A stretch of 6,065 nucleotides of DNA from Gammaproteobacteria bacterium (GTDB lineage: Bacteria; Pseudomonadota; Gammaproteobacteria; Steroidobacterales; Steroidobacteraceae): positions 1 to 6,065 of the forward strand of contig JADLDF010000441.1 in assembly GCA_020846815.1 (NCBI GenBank), read 5' to 3'. The position numbers and the translations under genes were made by a program. Under the pieces are notes generated by a model that was not told the origin of the DNA, did no database searches, and was given only the letters and a program-made list of their open reading frames with translations. Of this stretch, positions 1 through 6,065 are shown piece by piece. The number at the start of each line of letters is the position of its first letter. Position 1 is the first letter of the stretch.

Positions 1-2283
1 CCAGGGGATCGCGCGCAGATCCTCGATGCGCTCCGAGGGCTTGCGCGACGAGGGCCGGGATCCGATGTTCAGCTCGGCGATTTCGCGGATCGGCGTCGAC
101 TCGAAGAAATACCGGGAGAAGTCCGGATCCTCGTAGACCAGCCCGCGATACGCCTGGAAGCTCGCCGCGCTGAGTGCTGCGGCCGCGTCGAGGAACACGG
201 CGGGCACCGCGCGATGTTCGTGCAGCAGCGTCGCCTCCAGCGTGGCGGCGACCAGCGTCTCGAGGTTGCGGCGGCCGATGTCGGGGTTGCCGTACTTGGC
301 GCCGATGACCTCGCCCTGCTCGGTCAGGCGCAGCTGTCCCCGAACGGTGCCCGGGGGCTGCGAGAGGATGGCCTGGTAGCTCGGGCCGCCGCCGCGGCCG
401 ACCGTGCCGCCGCGGCCGTGGAACAGCCGCAGCGACAGGCCATGCGACTTCCCGAGAGGTGCGAACAGCGCGACCAGCGCGATTTCCGCGCGATACAGCT
501 CCCAGCTGCCGGTCAGCGGCCCGCCGTCCTTGTTGCTGTCGCTGTAGCCGATCATGACCTCCTGCACGGCGCCGCTGCGCGCGATCATCGGCAGGACGCC
601 CGGCACGGCGTAGAAGTCGCGCATGATGTCCGCCGAGCGACGCAGGTCGTCGATGGTCTCGAACAGCGGCACCAGCACGAAGGCGCAGCGCGCCTGGGCA
701 TCGAGCGTGCCGCTCATCAGCCCGCTTTCCTTGAGCAGCACGAGCAGCTCGAGCAGATCGCTCGCCGACTCCGTATGGGAGATGATCGAATGGCGGATTG
801 CCGCCGGCCCGTAGCGATGCACGCTCTCGGCCGCCGCATCGAAGATCGCCAGCTCGTCGTGTGTGGCCGTGGAGTAGCGCGCGCCGCGCACGCGCAGCGG
901 CCGCACGTCGCGCAGCGCCGCCACGAGTCGTTGGCGTCTCGCCGGCTCGTCGAGCGCAGCATAGTCGGGTTCGAGACGGGCGACGCGCAGCAGCTCCGCG
1001 ACCACGGCTTCGTGGCGGTCGGACGACTGACGCAGGTCGAGGGTAGCGAGATGGAAGCCGAAGACCTGGACGGCCCGGCGCAGCGAGCTCAGGCGCATCG
1101 GCACGAGAGCAGCGGCGGCATGCGCGCGCAGCGACTGCTCGATCACGCCCAGGTCCGCGTCGAGCTCCTCGGCCCTGGCATAGGGCATCGCAGGTCCACC
1201 GGCCCGGCGCAGCGGATCCGCCCCGGCCAGCCTCGCGAGCGTCGCGCTCAGCCGCGCATAGATGCCAATGAGCGCTCGCCGGTAGGGCTCGTCCGCGCGG
1301 TGCTCGCTGCGATCGGGCGAGCGCCGTGCGAGCTCCTCCAGCGCCGGCGTGACCGCGGTCAGCAGCGTCGACATCGACAGCTCGGCGCCGAGCTGATGCA
1401 CCTGCGACAGATAGTGATGCAGAGCGACCGCGCTCTGGCGGCGCAGCGCTTCGCGCTGCGTGGCCGCGGTGACGTTCGGATTGCCGTCGCGATCGCCGCC
1501 GATCCAGTGGCCCATCCGCAGGAACGAGGCGATCGGCTGTCCGGGCAGCGCCAGCTCGAGATCGCGGTAGAGGCGCGGGATCTCGCCGAGGAACGTGGTC
1601 GCATAGTAGCTGAGTACGTTCTCGATCTCGTCGACGACCGTGAGCCGCGCCTCGCGCAGCATGCGCGTCTGCCAGATCTGGGTGATGCAGGCGCGCAGCC
1701 GCGCCTCGTTGTCGGCGAGCTCGCCGGGCCGTGCGAGGGCGTCTCTTGCGGCCACGAGCGTCGCGATCGTGCGCTCGGCATCCAGGATGCTCTTGCGCTG
1801 GATTTCGGTGGGATGGGCAGTCAGCACCGGCGAGACGACGCCGTTCGACAGCGTGCGCGCTATCGCCCCGGGCCGGTGGCCGGCGCGCTGCAGCCGCACC
1901 ACCGTGCGCGCGAGCGAGCCCTCCTGGCTGCGTCCCGCGCGCTCGTGGATCTCGCGGCGACGGACGTGGTGACGGTCCTCGGCGATGTTAGCGAGGTGCG
2001 AGAAATAGCTGAACGCACGGATGACGCTCACGGCCTGGTCGATCGTGAGGCTGCGGAGCAGGCGATCGAGGCGCCTGCCGGCACTCGCATCGGATTTCAG
2101 GCGGTAGGCCACGGCGAGGCGCCGCACGCGTTCGACGAGCGCGAACGCCGCGGCGCCGTCCTGTTCGCGGATCACGTCGCCGAGTATCCGGCCGAGCAGC
2201 CGGATATCGGCGATCAGAGGTGCATTCTTGCGGGCGGCGGCGCGTTGCGCGCGATTACGGGAGATCCGTGCAGAGCGGGTCAT
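1..2283 (-). CDS. ppc: Phosphoenolpyruvate carboxylase, partial (C-terminus beyond the window)
   Basis: The enzyme carboxylates phosphoenolpyruvate with bicarbonate to oxaloacetate and phosphate, a cytosolic reaction that refills the TCA cycle. Translating the minus strand gives an open frame from ATG at 2283 to the window edge, about 761 residues. It reads [15 protein letters not shown] near residue 24 and [11 protein letters not shown] in the N-terminal region. VLTAHPTE follows with the catalytic His at residue 157, then [12 protein letters not shown] near 260, [12 protein letters not shown] near 407, [12 protein letters not shown] near 577, [14 protein letters not shown] at 621-634 and TEQGEVI. 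The frame leaves the window at LNIGSRP followed by DLRAIPW. Family members are about 880-930 residues, so roughly the last 120-170 are missing. An in-frame ATG at 2304 would add seven residues; neither start has a strong Shine-Dalgarno. It lies about 34 bases after the membrane-protein gene on the same strand, which suggests co-transcription. Confidence 0.97.
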   Translation of the reverse strand, partial: MTRSARISRNRAQRAAARKNAPLIADIRLLGRILGDVIREQDGAAAFALVERVRRLAVAYRLKSDASAGRRLDRLLRSLTIDQAVSVIRAFSYFSHLANIAEDRHHVRRREIHERAGRSQEGSLARTVVRLQRAGHRPGAIARTLSNGVVSPVLTAHPTEIQRKSILDAERTIATLVAARDALARPGELADNEARLRACITQIWQTRMLREARLTVVDEIENVLSYYATTFLGEIPRLYRDLELALPGQPIASFLRMGHWIGGDRDGNPNVTAATQREALRRQSAVALHHYLSQVHQLGAELSMSTLLTAVTPALEELARRSPDRSEHRADEPYRRALIGIYARLSATLARLAGADPLRRAGGPAMPYARAEELDADLGVIEQSLRAHAAAALVPMRLSSLRRAVQVFGFHLATLDLRQSSDRHEAVVAELLRVARLEPDYAALDEPARRQRLVAALRDVRPLRVRGARYSTATHDELAIFDAAAESVHRYGPAAIRHSIISHTESASDLLELLVLLKESGLMSGTLDAQARCAFVLVPLFETIDDLRRSADIMRDFYAVPGVLPMIARSGAVQEVMIGYSDSNKDGGPLTGSWELYRAEIALVALFAPLGKSHGLSLRLFHGRGGTVGRGGGPSYQAILSQPPGTVRGQLRLTEQGEVIGAKYGNPDIGRRNLETLVAATLEATLLHEHRAVPAVFLDAAAALSAASFQAYRGLVYEDPDFSRYFFESTPIREIAELNIGSRPSSRKPSERIEDLRAIPW

Positions 2284-2317
2284 CGATGGGCCGTCACCCG
2301 CCATGCCCGGCGCGGCA

Positions 2318-3256
2318 TCAGCCGTTCGCCGATTGCGCAGGCGCCACGGTGCGTCGTCGCGGCATGATCACCGCCAGGAAGACCGCCAGCAGGAACGCGG
2401 CCAGCACGATGGTCATTTCCATCGCGTAGTCGAGCGGCTTCGACCAGAACTCGTCGTAGAGTCCCCATTCGTGCGCGATCTCCACGCTGGTCCAGAAGAG
2501 TCCGGCGGTCGGTATGGCGTAGCGGATGGCGGCCATGATGCGCGTGAAGCGCGCCAGACGCAGCAGCAGGTAGAACGTCCACAGTATCAGGCCGAAGCTC
2601 GCGACGTAGGTCACCGGGTGATGTGGGCCGAGGAAGCGCTTGTCGACGAGGAAGAGCGAGACCGCATAGCAGAACCAGATGACGTAGAGCACCTCGAGGA
2701 AGGTGATGCGGGCGAAGTTCCGGTCCGCTGCCGAGGCGGGCTTGCCGGCATCGAATCGCACCGCGCGCTGGATCCAGAGGAAGGCGTTGCAGCGCGTGTC
2801 GCGGTTGAACACGAAGAACGGCAGGGTCGCCATCAGCAGCCCTACGGTAGCCTGCACGAACAGCAGGCTCGCAGTCAGGATGCGCTCGCCGTCCACGACC
2901 AGCGGGCCCATGTTCATGTAATCAGGATTGAAGCGGAACGCCAGCTCGATCCAGCTGCTCCAGATCAGATGGGCTGCGACGAATCCCAGCCAGGTGCCGA
3001 GCGTCTCGGAGTTGCGCATGGCGCCATAGACGACCATGAGGACCGCGATCGCGCCTATGCCGATGCTGATGGCCGTCTCGTGGCCCGGGGGGAAGCCATC
3101 CACGATCAGCGTCAGCATGCTGTGCATCAGCGGCACGATGCCGAGCACGGCGACGAAGGCGAACGCGCCGACGAACGGCGGACGATACAGGCGGCCGAGC
3201 GGGCCTTCTGCCAGAGGGCTTGCGATGCGATCGTTCGAAGGATTGCTCGCGGACAT
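2318..3256 (-). CDS. Multi-pass membrane protein of unknown function, 312 residues
   Basis: I do not recognise the family. The product has about eight hydrophobic segments, near residues 28-51, 61-80, 86-108, 126-150, 184-204, 215-234, 241-263 and 277-298, so it is an integral inner-membrane protein. It has no obvious cleavable signal peptide: the first 27 residues are polar. It ends in a basic tail, MPRRR, at 298-302. Histidines lie in or beside the helices (45, 59, 96, 212, 213, 262), as do acidic residues within hydrophobic stretches (Glu104, Glu259), but no known cofactor motif is visible. The start is supported by a purine-rich stretch, seven G followed by AAGAAG, directly upstream of the ATG. 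The gene precedes ppc by about 34 bases and may share its transcript. A role linked to carbon assimilation would be guilt by association only. Confidence 0.85.
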   Translation of the reverse strand: MSASNPSNDRIASPLAEGPLGRLYRPPFVGAFAFVAVLGIVPLMHSMLTLIVDGFPPGHETAISIGIGAIAVLMVVYGAMRNSETLGTWLGFVAAHLIWSSWIELAFRFNPDYMNMGPLVVDGERILTASLLFVQATVGLLMATLPFFVFNRDTRCNAFLWIQRAVRFDAGKPASAADRNFARITFLEVLYVIWFCYAVSLFLVDKRFLGPHHPVTYVASFGLILWTFYLLLRLARFTRIMAAIRYAIPTAGLFWTSVEIAHEWGLYDEFWSKPLDYAMEMTIVLAAFLLAVFLAVIMPRRRTVAPAQSANG

Positions 3257-3294
3257 TCTTCTTCCCCCCCAATCGATGATGTCGGCCGGCTGAA

Positions 3295-3302
3295 AGTATA
3301 GT
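3295..3302. promoter_or_regulatory. Overlapping divergent -10 boxes
   Basis: The eight bases AGTATAGT contain TATACT read on the minus strand (3300 to 3295) and TATAGT read on the plus strand (3297 to 3302). Each matches the sigma-70 -10 consensus at five of six positions, and both share the core TATA. The minus-strand box would start transcription about 32 bases before the membrane-protein ATG. The plus-strand box would give a leader of about 180 bases before the YbaN-like ATG. Neither side has a good -35 at 16-18 bases; the best minus-strand candidate, TTGGCT at 3326 to 3321, is 20 bases away. This is a sequence match only. Confidence 0.35.
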
Positions 3303-3390
3303 GTCGGCCACGGCAGCCGTAGCCAAGCCCATGTAGCCTACGCACAACCCCTTAAGGAGAACGATTCGTATTTCTGGCTACGATGAAGCG

Positions 3391-3486
3391 ATGATGAAAC
3401 CCTGGGTACCGACATGGACTGGCCCGGTCGGGGGGCGGACGGTCCTCGCGCCACCGGCGCGCCGTCCGTCGGTCGGGCGGGCGTGA
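3391..3486 (+). CDS. Possible 31-codon leader ORF upstream of the YbaN-like gene
   Basis: A short frame starts with two consecutive ATG codons (MMKPWVPTWTGPVGG...) and stops with TGA at 3484-3486. That TGA shares its last base with the ATG of the YbaN-like gene (TGATG), an arrangement typical of translational coupling. The peptide is rich in Pro, Arg and Gly and matches no family I know. Immediately upstream of its ATG there is only a weak ribosome site. A perfect AAGGAG sits further away at 3354-3359, and the only in-frame codon at normal distance from it is ATT at 3364. The downstream gene lacks its own clear Shine-Dalgarno, which would fit re-initiation. It could equally be a chance frame. 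Confidence 0.25.
   Translation: MMKPWVPTWTGPVGGRTVLAPPARRPSVGRA
3434..3470 (+). promoter_or_regulatory. Strong GC hairpin in the leader of the YbaN-like gene
   Basis: The outer stem pairs CGGACGG (3436-3442) with CCGTCCG (3462-3468). The inner stem pairs CGCGCC (3447-3452) with GGCGCG (3456-3461) around the three-base loop ACC. Together they make 13 Watson-Crick pairs, interrupted by a one-sided bulge TCCT (3443-3446), and 3434/3470 and 3435/3469 can extend the outer stem. The structure ends 15 bases before the ATG at 3486. No T-tract follows it, so it is not an ordinary intrinsic terminator. An effect on translation initiation or leader-ORF reading is inferred. Confidence 0.4.
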
Positions 3487-3953
3487 TGACCTGGTGGTGG
3501 AAGGCATTGGGTGGTGCGGCGCTCGCCATCGCGGCCATAGCGATCGTCGTGCCGCTGCTGCCGACGACGCCGTTCGTGCTGCTCGCGGCTGGAGCGTTCG
3601 CTCGCGGCTCACCGCGTATCCACGCCTGGCTGACGTCCCATTCACGATGGGGGCCGATCATCGACGCATGGCGTCGCGACGGCGCGATTCCCGGCGCGGC
3701 GAAGATCACGGCCATGGTGCTCCTGCTGGGATCGGCGGCGTCGGGCTGGTTCGCCGGCTCGCCGCCGACATGGCTGCTGGTTCACGGCCTCGTCATTCTC
3801 GCGGCCGGGACCTGGATCCTGACGAGGCCTACCGCGAAGCTGCTGGGGGTGCAGGAGGCTCGATCAGAAGAACCATCCGGTGCGGAACGACACGCCCACG
3901 ACCACGAACAGCACCGACATCAGGGTCACCGGAACGATATGCCAGGCCAGTGA
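3486..3953 (+). CDS. YbaN/DUF454 family inner-membrane protein, 155 residues
   Basis: This is a small integral membrane protein of the YbaN family, whose biochemical role is not established. The N-terminal helix is followed by the family signature VVPLLPTTPFVLLAAGAFAR, then SPRIHAWL and WGPIIDAW. Two more hydrophobic segments follow, AMVLLLGSAASGWFAG and LLVHGLVILAAGTWIL. I chose ATG at 3486 because the family starts directly before the first helix. An in-frame ATG at 3414 would add a Gly/Pro/Arg-rich stretch unlike the family, and there is no strong Shine-Dalgarno at either. E. coli YbaN is about 125 residues, so this protein has a tail of 25-30 extra residues with a His-rich run, HAHDHEQHRHQGH. 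That tail lies on the opposite strand of the end of the CopD-like gene, with a 90-base convergent overlap. The family call is firm; the reality of the tail is less certain. Confidence 0.88.
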   Translation: MTWWWKALGGAALAIAAIAIVVPLLPTTPFVLLAAGAFARGSPRIHAWLTSHSRWGPIIDAWRRDGAIPGAAKITAMVLLLGSAASGWFAGSPPTWLLVHGLVILAAGTWILTRPTAKLLGVQEARSEEPSGAERHAHDHEQHRHQGHRNDMPGQ

Positions 3954-4307
3954 AGCCAGCCGGCTCGCGTCGAGCTTCGGTATGAGCCGCAGCCGCGCAT
4001 CGATCGCGAAGACGGCGGTCAGGAGCAGCAGGCCGAGCTTCAGGCCGATCAGCCGTCCGACCGGGTCGCCGAAATCGACCCAGCGCGTCACGTCCGGCGA
4101 CAGCGAATGCGCGAGCATCAGGCCCGTGATCACCTGGATCAGCAGAGCGGGCAGCCCGATGCGTTCGTAGGCGGACTCGAACTGCAACAGCTCGGCCGCC
4201 GAACGGCTGCGCAGCACGCGCGGCAGGATCGCCAGTGCGAGTATCAGATGACCGCCGGTCCAGACCGTCGCGGCCAGCAGGTGCAGGAACAGGGTCAGGT
4301 TGCGCAT
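3864..4307 (-). CDS. CopD-domain (copper resistance D-like) four-helix membrane protein, 147 residues
   Basis: The product looks like a stand-alone CopD domain, related to the membrane part of CopD/PcoD proteins implicated in copper handling. Helices lie near residues 4-29, 50-68, 84-106 and 119-141. The first helix carries LHLLAATVWTGGH, with His9, Trp16 and His20, which is typical of the family. IGLPALLIQVITGLMLAHS follows with His67, and His123 lies in the last helix. These histidines are candidate metal or haem ligands; that is inferred from family resemblance. The ATG at 4307 is the only reasonable start, because the frame upstream reaches a stop with no ATG, GTG or TTG. It lacks a recognisable Shine-Dalgarno. 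The gene diverges from pirin and its 3' end overlaps the YbaN-like gene by 90 bases. A real substrate cannot be assigned: many small members of this family have no demonstrated copper role. Confidence 0.82.
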   Translation of the reverse strand: MRNLTLFLHLLAATVWTGGHLILALAILPRVLRSRSAAELLQFESAYERIGLPALLIQVITGLMLAHSLSPDVTRWVDFGDPVGRLIGLKLGLLLLTAVFAIDARLRLIPKLDASRLASLAWHIVPVTLMSVLFVVVGVSFRTGWFF

Positions 4308-4430
4308 GGGTGTGCACTGTGACGACGGCGACGTCCCGGTGCCATACTGGGTTTACGAAAGCGCATCGATGGCCGCGGCGCAGGCTCCCGGCTCCCAATG
4401 GCGGTCGGGACGGCGGGCGGCCTCAAGGGC

Positions 4431-4459
4431 TTGGTAACCCATCGTGGCGTCCCCATAGT
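4431..4459 (+). promoter_or_regulatory. Candidate sigma-70 promoter for the pirin gene
   Basis: TTGGTA at 4431-4436 and CATAGT at 4454-4459 are separated by 17 bases. Each matches the -35 or -10 consensus at four of six positions. Transcription would begin near 4466 and leave an untranslated leader of about 40 bases before the pirin ATG at 4508. I saw no operator-like inverted repeat over it. The match is moderate, so this is a prediction from spacing and sequence alone. Confidence 0.4.
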
Positions 4460-4494
4460 CTCCCTCTGCTCCGGCCTTTCGCCGCAGCCCGCAC

Positions 4495-4501
4495 AAGGAG
4501 G
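4495..4501 (+). promoter_or_regulatory. Ribosome binding site that sets the pirin start
   Basis: AAGGAGG is a near-perfect Shine-Dalgarno. Two in-frame ATG codons follow, at 4502 and 4508. The first directly abuts the site with no spacer, while the second sits six bases after it, the normal distance. This favours ATG 4508 and a protein beginning MKKVLGLHGN rather than MWMKKV. Confidence 0.75.
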
Positions 4502-4507
4502 ATGTGG

Positions 4508-5419
4508 ATGAAGAAGGTCCTCGGTCTGCATGGCAACCGCAGCCAGCACTGGGTCGGTGACGGCTTTCCGGTACGTACGCTGTTTTCCTACGACACGCTC
4601 GGGCGTCACGCGAGCCCCTTCCTGCTCCTCGACTATGCGGGGCCGGCGGTGTTCGCAGCGGCGTCGCGGCCGCGCGGCGTCGGTGAACATCCCCACCGCG
4701 GTTTCGAGACCGTGACGATCGTCTATCAGGGTGAGGTCGAGCACCGGGATTCCACCGGCGCCGGTGGGCGCATCGGTCCGGGCGACGTGCAGTGGATGAC
4801 CGCCGGCAGCGGCATCCTGCACCAGGAGTACCACTCGCCGGAGTTCACGCGAGGCGGCGGGACGCTCGAGATGGTGCAGCTCTGGGTCAATCTGCCCGCC
4901 CAGGACAAGATGACCGCGCCGCGCTACCAGACCGTGCTCAACGCCGACATTCCCGTGGTGGCGTTGCCGGAGCAGGCCGGGTCGTTGCGGGTCATCGCCG
5001 GGGACTACCTCGGCCAGCGGGGCCCGGCGCAGACCTTCACGCCGGTCGACGTCTGGGACCTGCGCCTCGAGGCGGGTCGCGTCGTGGAGCTGTCGCTTCC
5101 CGAAGGCCGCAACGTCGGCATCGTCGTGCTGCGCGGCGTCGTGCAGGTCAACGACTCGCAGATCGCGCGCGAAGCCCAGATGGTGCTGCTCGATCGTGCC
5201 GGCACACAGGTGCGCCTGGAGGCCAATGGCAGCGCGGTGCTGCTGCTGCTGAGCGGTGCGCCGATCGACGAGCCGATCGCAGGCTACGGGCCGTTCGTGA
5301 TGAATTCCCGCGCCGAGATCGAGCAGGCGATCCGCGACTTCGAGAGCGGCCGGTTCGGGCGGATTCCGCCGGTGGAGGCGGGCAGCCGCGGCGCGGCGCC
5401 GGTTCCGGCGTCGGCGTGA
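4508..5419 (+). CDS. Pirin family protein, 303 residues
   Basis: Pirins are bicupin proteins that bind one metal in the N-terminal cupin; some bacterial members oxidise quercetin, others are regulators. The sequence shows the family metal site: HPHRGFETVT with His61 and His63, and GILHQEYH with His105 and Glu107, matching the three-His/one-Glu set of human pirin. The second cupin begins near residue 178. The C-terminal signature GPFVMNSRAEIEQAIRDF with GRFG follows at about 261-284. The length is normal for the family, with a short Ala/Pro-rich tail. The start at 4508 is chosen from Shine-Dalgarno spacing. Transcription is divergent from the CopD-like gene and convergent with the degraded region downstream, so it appears to be a single-gene unit. 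The physiological substrate is not deducible from this sequence. Confidence 0.95.
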   Translation: MKKVLGLHGNRSQHWVGDGFPVRTLFSYDTLGRHASPFLLLDYAGPAVFAAASRPRGVGEHPHRGFETVTIVYQGEVEHRDSTGAGGRIGPGDVQWMTAGSGILHQEYHSPEFTRGGGTLEMVQLWVNLPAQDKMTAPRYQTVLNADIPVVALPEQAGSLRVIAGDYLGQRGPAQTFTPVDVWDLRLEAGRVVELSLPEGRNVGIVVLRGVVQVNDSQIAREAQMVLLDRAGTQVRLEANGSAVLLLLSGAPIDEPIAGYGPFVMNSRAEIEQAIRDFESGRFGRIPPVEAGSRGAAPVPASA

Positions 5420-5486
5420 GCGTGATCGCGGTGCACCGATCCTGGTGCGGCGCCGGATACAGCGGCGAAGGCCGGCCGGGTGATCG

Positions 5487-5753
5487 TCAGGTCCCCGGCC
5501 GCCAGTCGCTGTGCAGGGCGAGGCGCAGCATCAGGCGCTCGCCGGTGTAGTCGGAGTTCGGGCTGTGCTGCACGGCCCGGTTGTCCCAGAGCATCAGCGA
5601 CTTGTTGCGGTAGCGGAAGCGGCAGCAATAGCTGTCCCGGATGCCGTGACGTTTCAGCATGTCGAGCACCGCGCGGCTCTCCTCGGGGTGCAGACCCTTG
5701 ATCGCGTGCGCGCAGGTAGTAGAGGCCCGGCAGGTCCGCCTTGTGCAAAAAAA
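5487..5753 (-). pseudogene. C-terminal remnant of a TauD/TfdA-type Fe(II)/2-oxoglutarate dioxygenase
   Basis: Only the end of the enzyme remains. The readable frame includes HAIKGLHPEESRAVLDML and then LMLWDNRAVQHSPNSDY, ending WRPGT and a TGA at 5489 to 5487. The family places its distal iron-ligand His in WDNR..QH, and an Arg about 14-15 residues later binds 2-oxoglutarate; both are present. The HxD iron motif and the substrate half are absent. Upstream of HAIKG the family-like text LHKADLPGLYYL lies in a different reading frame. The coding therefore shifts once near 5706-5714 and again near the A7 run (T7 on the coding strand) at 5747-5753. The stretch is convergent with pirin. With the N-terminal half lost it is very unlikely to be active. 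Sequencing error could explain the frame changes but not the missing half. Confidence 0.75.
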
Positions 5754-5864
5754 CGCAGCTTCGCCGCCCGAAAGACTCTCCCAGAGCTCTTCGTTGAGCG
5801 CGAGTCGCTCTTCGACACTGAGCCGGTCGATTCCGAGAGCTTTCAGGTCAACTGCCACAGCCAT
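5754..5864 (-). pseudogene. N-terminal fragment of an addiction-module antitoxin-like protein
   Basis: ATG at 5864 opens MAVAVDLKALGIDRLSVEER, followed by LALNEELWESLSGGE. This resembles the N-terminus of the short addiction-module component family (TIGR02574/PF09720), whose members read like VDLKALGIDRLSVEERLALVEEIWDSL and are about 65-80 residues long. Resemblance stops after about 33-35 residues. The rest of the antitoxin (the linker and the usual C-terminal WEEV-like end) is missing, and the frame runs straight into dioxygenase-like sequence. No RelE/ParE-type toxin gene is visible beside it. The start has only a weak ribosome site. The family assignment comes from remembered sequence style and would need a profile search. 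Confidence 0.55.
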
Positions 5865-6065
5865 ACGCTACACCCGCAAGGTGAGGGGCGTTTGCGCTGA
5901 CCGGAGAGTCGGTCGGGCTGGGTCGGTGTACGCCCGGGATTTTGGCAGGCAGCAGGTGAGTGCGGTGTGCGCTGGTGGCAGCGGGCAGGGCGGGGGATTC
6001 AGGGTGCGGCGTCAGACCGGTTGGCTGCCAGGCCGCCCATCTGGCGGGCTTTGGGCTGGCGGTAA
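5865..6065. other. G-rich stretch with no supported gene; contains a G-quadruplex motif
   Basis: No frame on either strand shows recognisable protein text, and the longer frames are short or lack a start. The plus strand is markedly G-rich and C-poor over about 5910-6010. G-runs at 5983-5985, 5988-5990, 5992-5996 and 6002-6004, with loops of 2, 1 and 5 bases, meet the usual G-quadruplex pattern. A minus-strand frame ending at a TGA at 6001 to 5999 could be the tail of a gene entering from the right, but too little is visible to say. Confidence 0.4.

Noticed and set aside
214..2367. 717-codon plus-strand open frame as a gene
   Set aside because: It is codon-aligned opposite ppc, whose motifs are unmistakable. 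The plus-strand product is a low-complexity Arg/Ala/Gln/Asp-rich text with no domain.
2228..3301. 357-codon plus-strand open frame as a gene
   Set aside because: It is the codon-register shadow of the membrane-protein gene. Its charged His/Glu/Arg-rich composition is what antisense of hydrophobic helices gives.
3414..3485. N-terminal extension of the YbaN-like protein
   Set aside because: The added residues are Gly/Pro/Arg-rich with no family similarity, and the DNA forms the leader hairpin.
3829..4398. 189-codon minus-strand frame over the CopD-like gene
   Set aside because: It is a different frame with Arg/Ala/Asp-rich text and no helices, while the overlapping 147-residue frame has clear CopD-like membrane segments.
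4235..5419. Longer pirin reading starting at 4235
   Set aside because: The extra N-terminal stretch runs over the divergent CopD-like gene start and is Arg/Pro-rich. The AAGGAGG at 4495-4501 and the family N-terminus place the start at 4508.
5433..5448. GCACC/GGTGC hairpin after pirin as a terminator
   Set aside because: The stem is only five pairs and no T-tract follows, so it cannot be called an intrinsic terminator.
5284..5748. 154-codon minus-strand frame crossing into pirin
   Set aside because: Only its first residues (KADLPGLYYL) resemble dioxygenase. The rest is out-of-frame noise opposite the pirin 3' end.
5511..5900. 129-codon plus-strand frame over the degraded region
   Set aside because: It is the antisense of the antitoxin/dioxygenase remnant and has no family resemblance.
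1..6065. CRISPR array, tRNA, rRNA or insertion-sequence ends
   Set aside because: I saw no regularly spaced repeats, no cloverleaf-like tRNA sequence, no rRNA sequence and no transposase or terminal inverted repeats by eye.

Overview
This is a GC-rich bacterial chromosomal window of mostly housekeeping or metabolic character, with one degraded stretch at its right end. The protein families (phosphoenolpyruvate carboxylase, YbaN/DUF454, a CopD-type membrane protein, pirin) and the base composition fit a high-GC proteobacterium, probably a gammaproteobacterium. That placement is inferred from the style of the proteins, not from a marker gene.

Left half, minus strand: an apparent two-gene unit transcribed leftwards. 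A 312-residue multi-pass membrane protein of unknown function (3256 to 2318) is followed after about 34 bases by ppc (2283 to beyond base 1). ppc encodes phosphoenolpyruvate carboxylase and is cut by the window edge, so only about its first 761 codons are present. All catalytic motifs present in that part are intact. A long open frame on the opposite strand of ppc is only its codon-register shadow.

Centre: a 229-base divergent region (3257-3485) separates the membrane gene from a rightward YbaN/DUF454 inner-membrane protein (3486-3953). It holds overlapping candidate -10 boxes for the two directions, a possible 31-codon leader ORF whose stop overlaps the next start (TGATG), and a strong GC hairpin just before that start. 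The YbaN-like gene converges on, and overlaps by 90 bases, a leftward four-helix CopD-domain protein (4307 to 3864).

Right: after a second divergent region (4308-4507), which has a plausible sigma-70 promoter and a strong Shine-Dalgarno, a complete pirin gene runs rightwards (4508-5419). Downstream lies a convergent remnant (5864 to 5487). Its N-terminal part looks like an addiction-module antitoxin of the TIGR02574/PF09720 type. Its C-terminal part is the end of a TauD/TfdA-type Fe(II)/2-oxoglutarate dioxygenase, interrupted by two compensating frame changes. The last 200 bases carry no gene I can support, but they are G-rich on the plus strand and contain a four-run G-quadruplex motif.

The genes do not form one pathway. 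I see no convincing new multi-gene defence or biosynthetic system. The most unusual items are the antitoxin/dioxygenase chimera, the structured leader of the YbaN-like gene, and the unknown membrane protein that appears to head the ppc unit.
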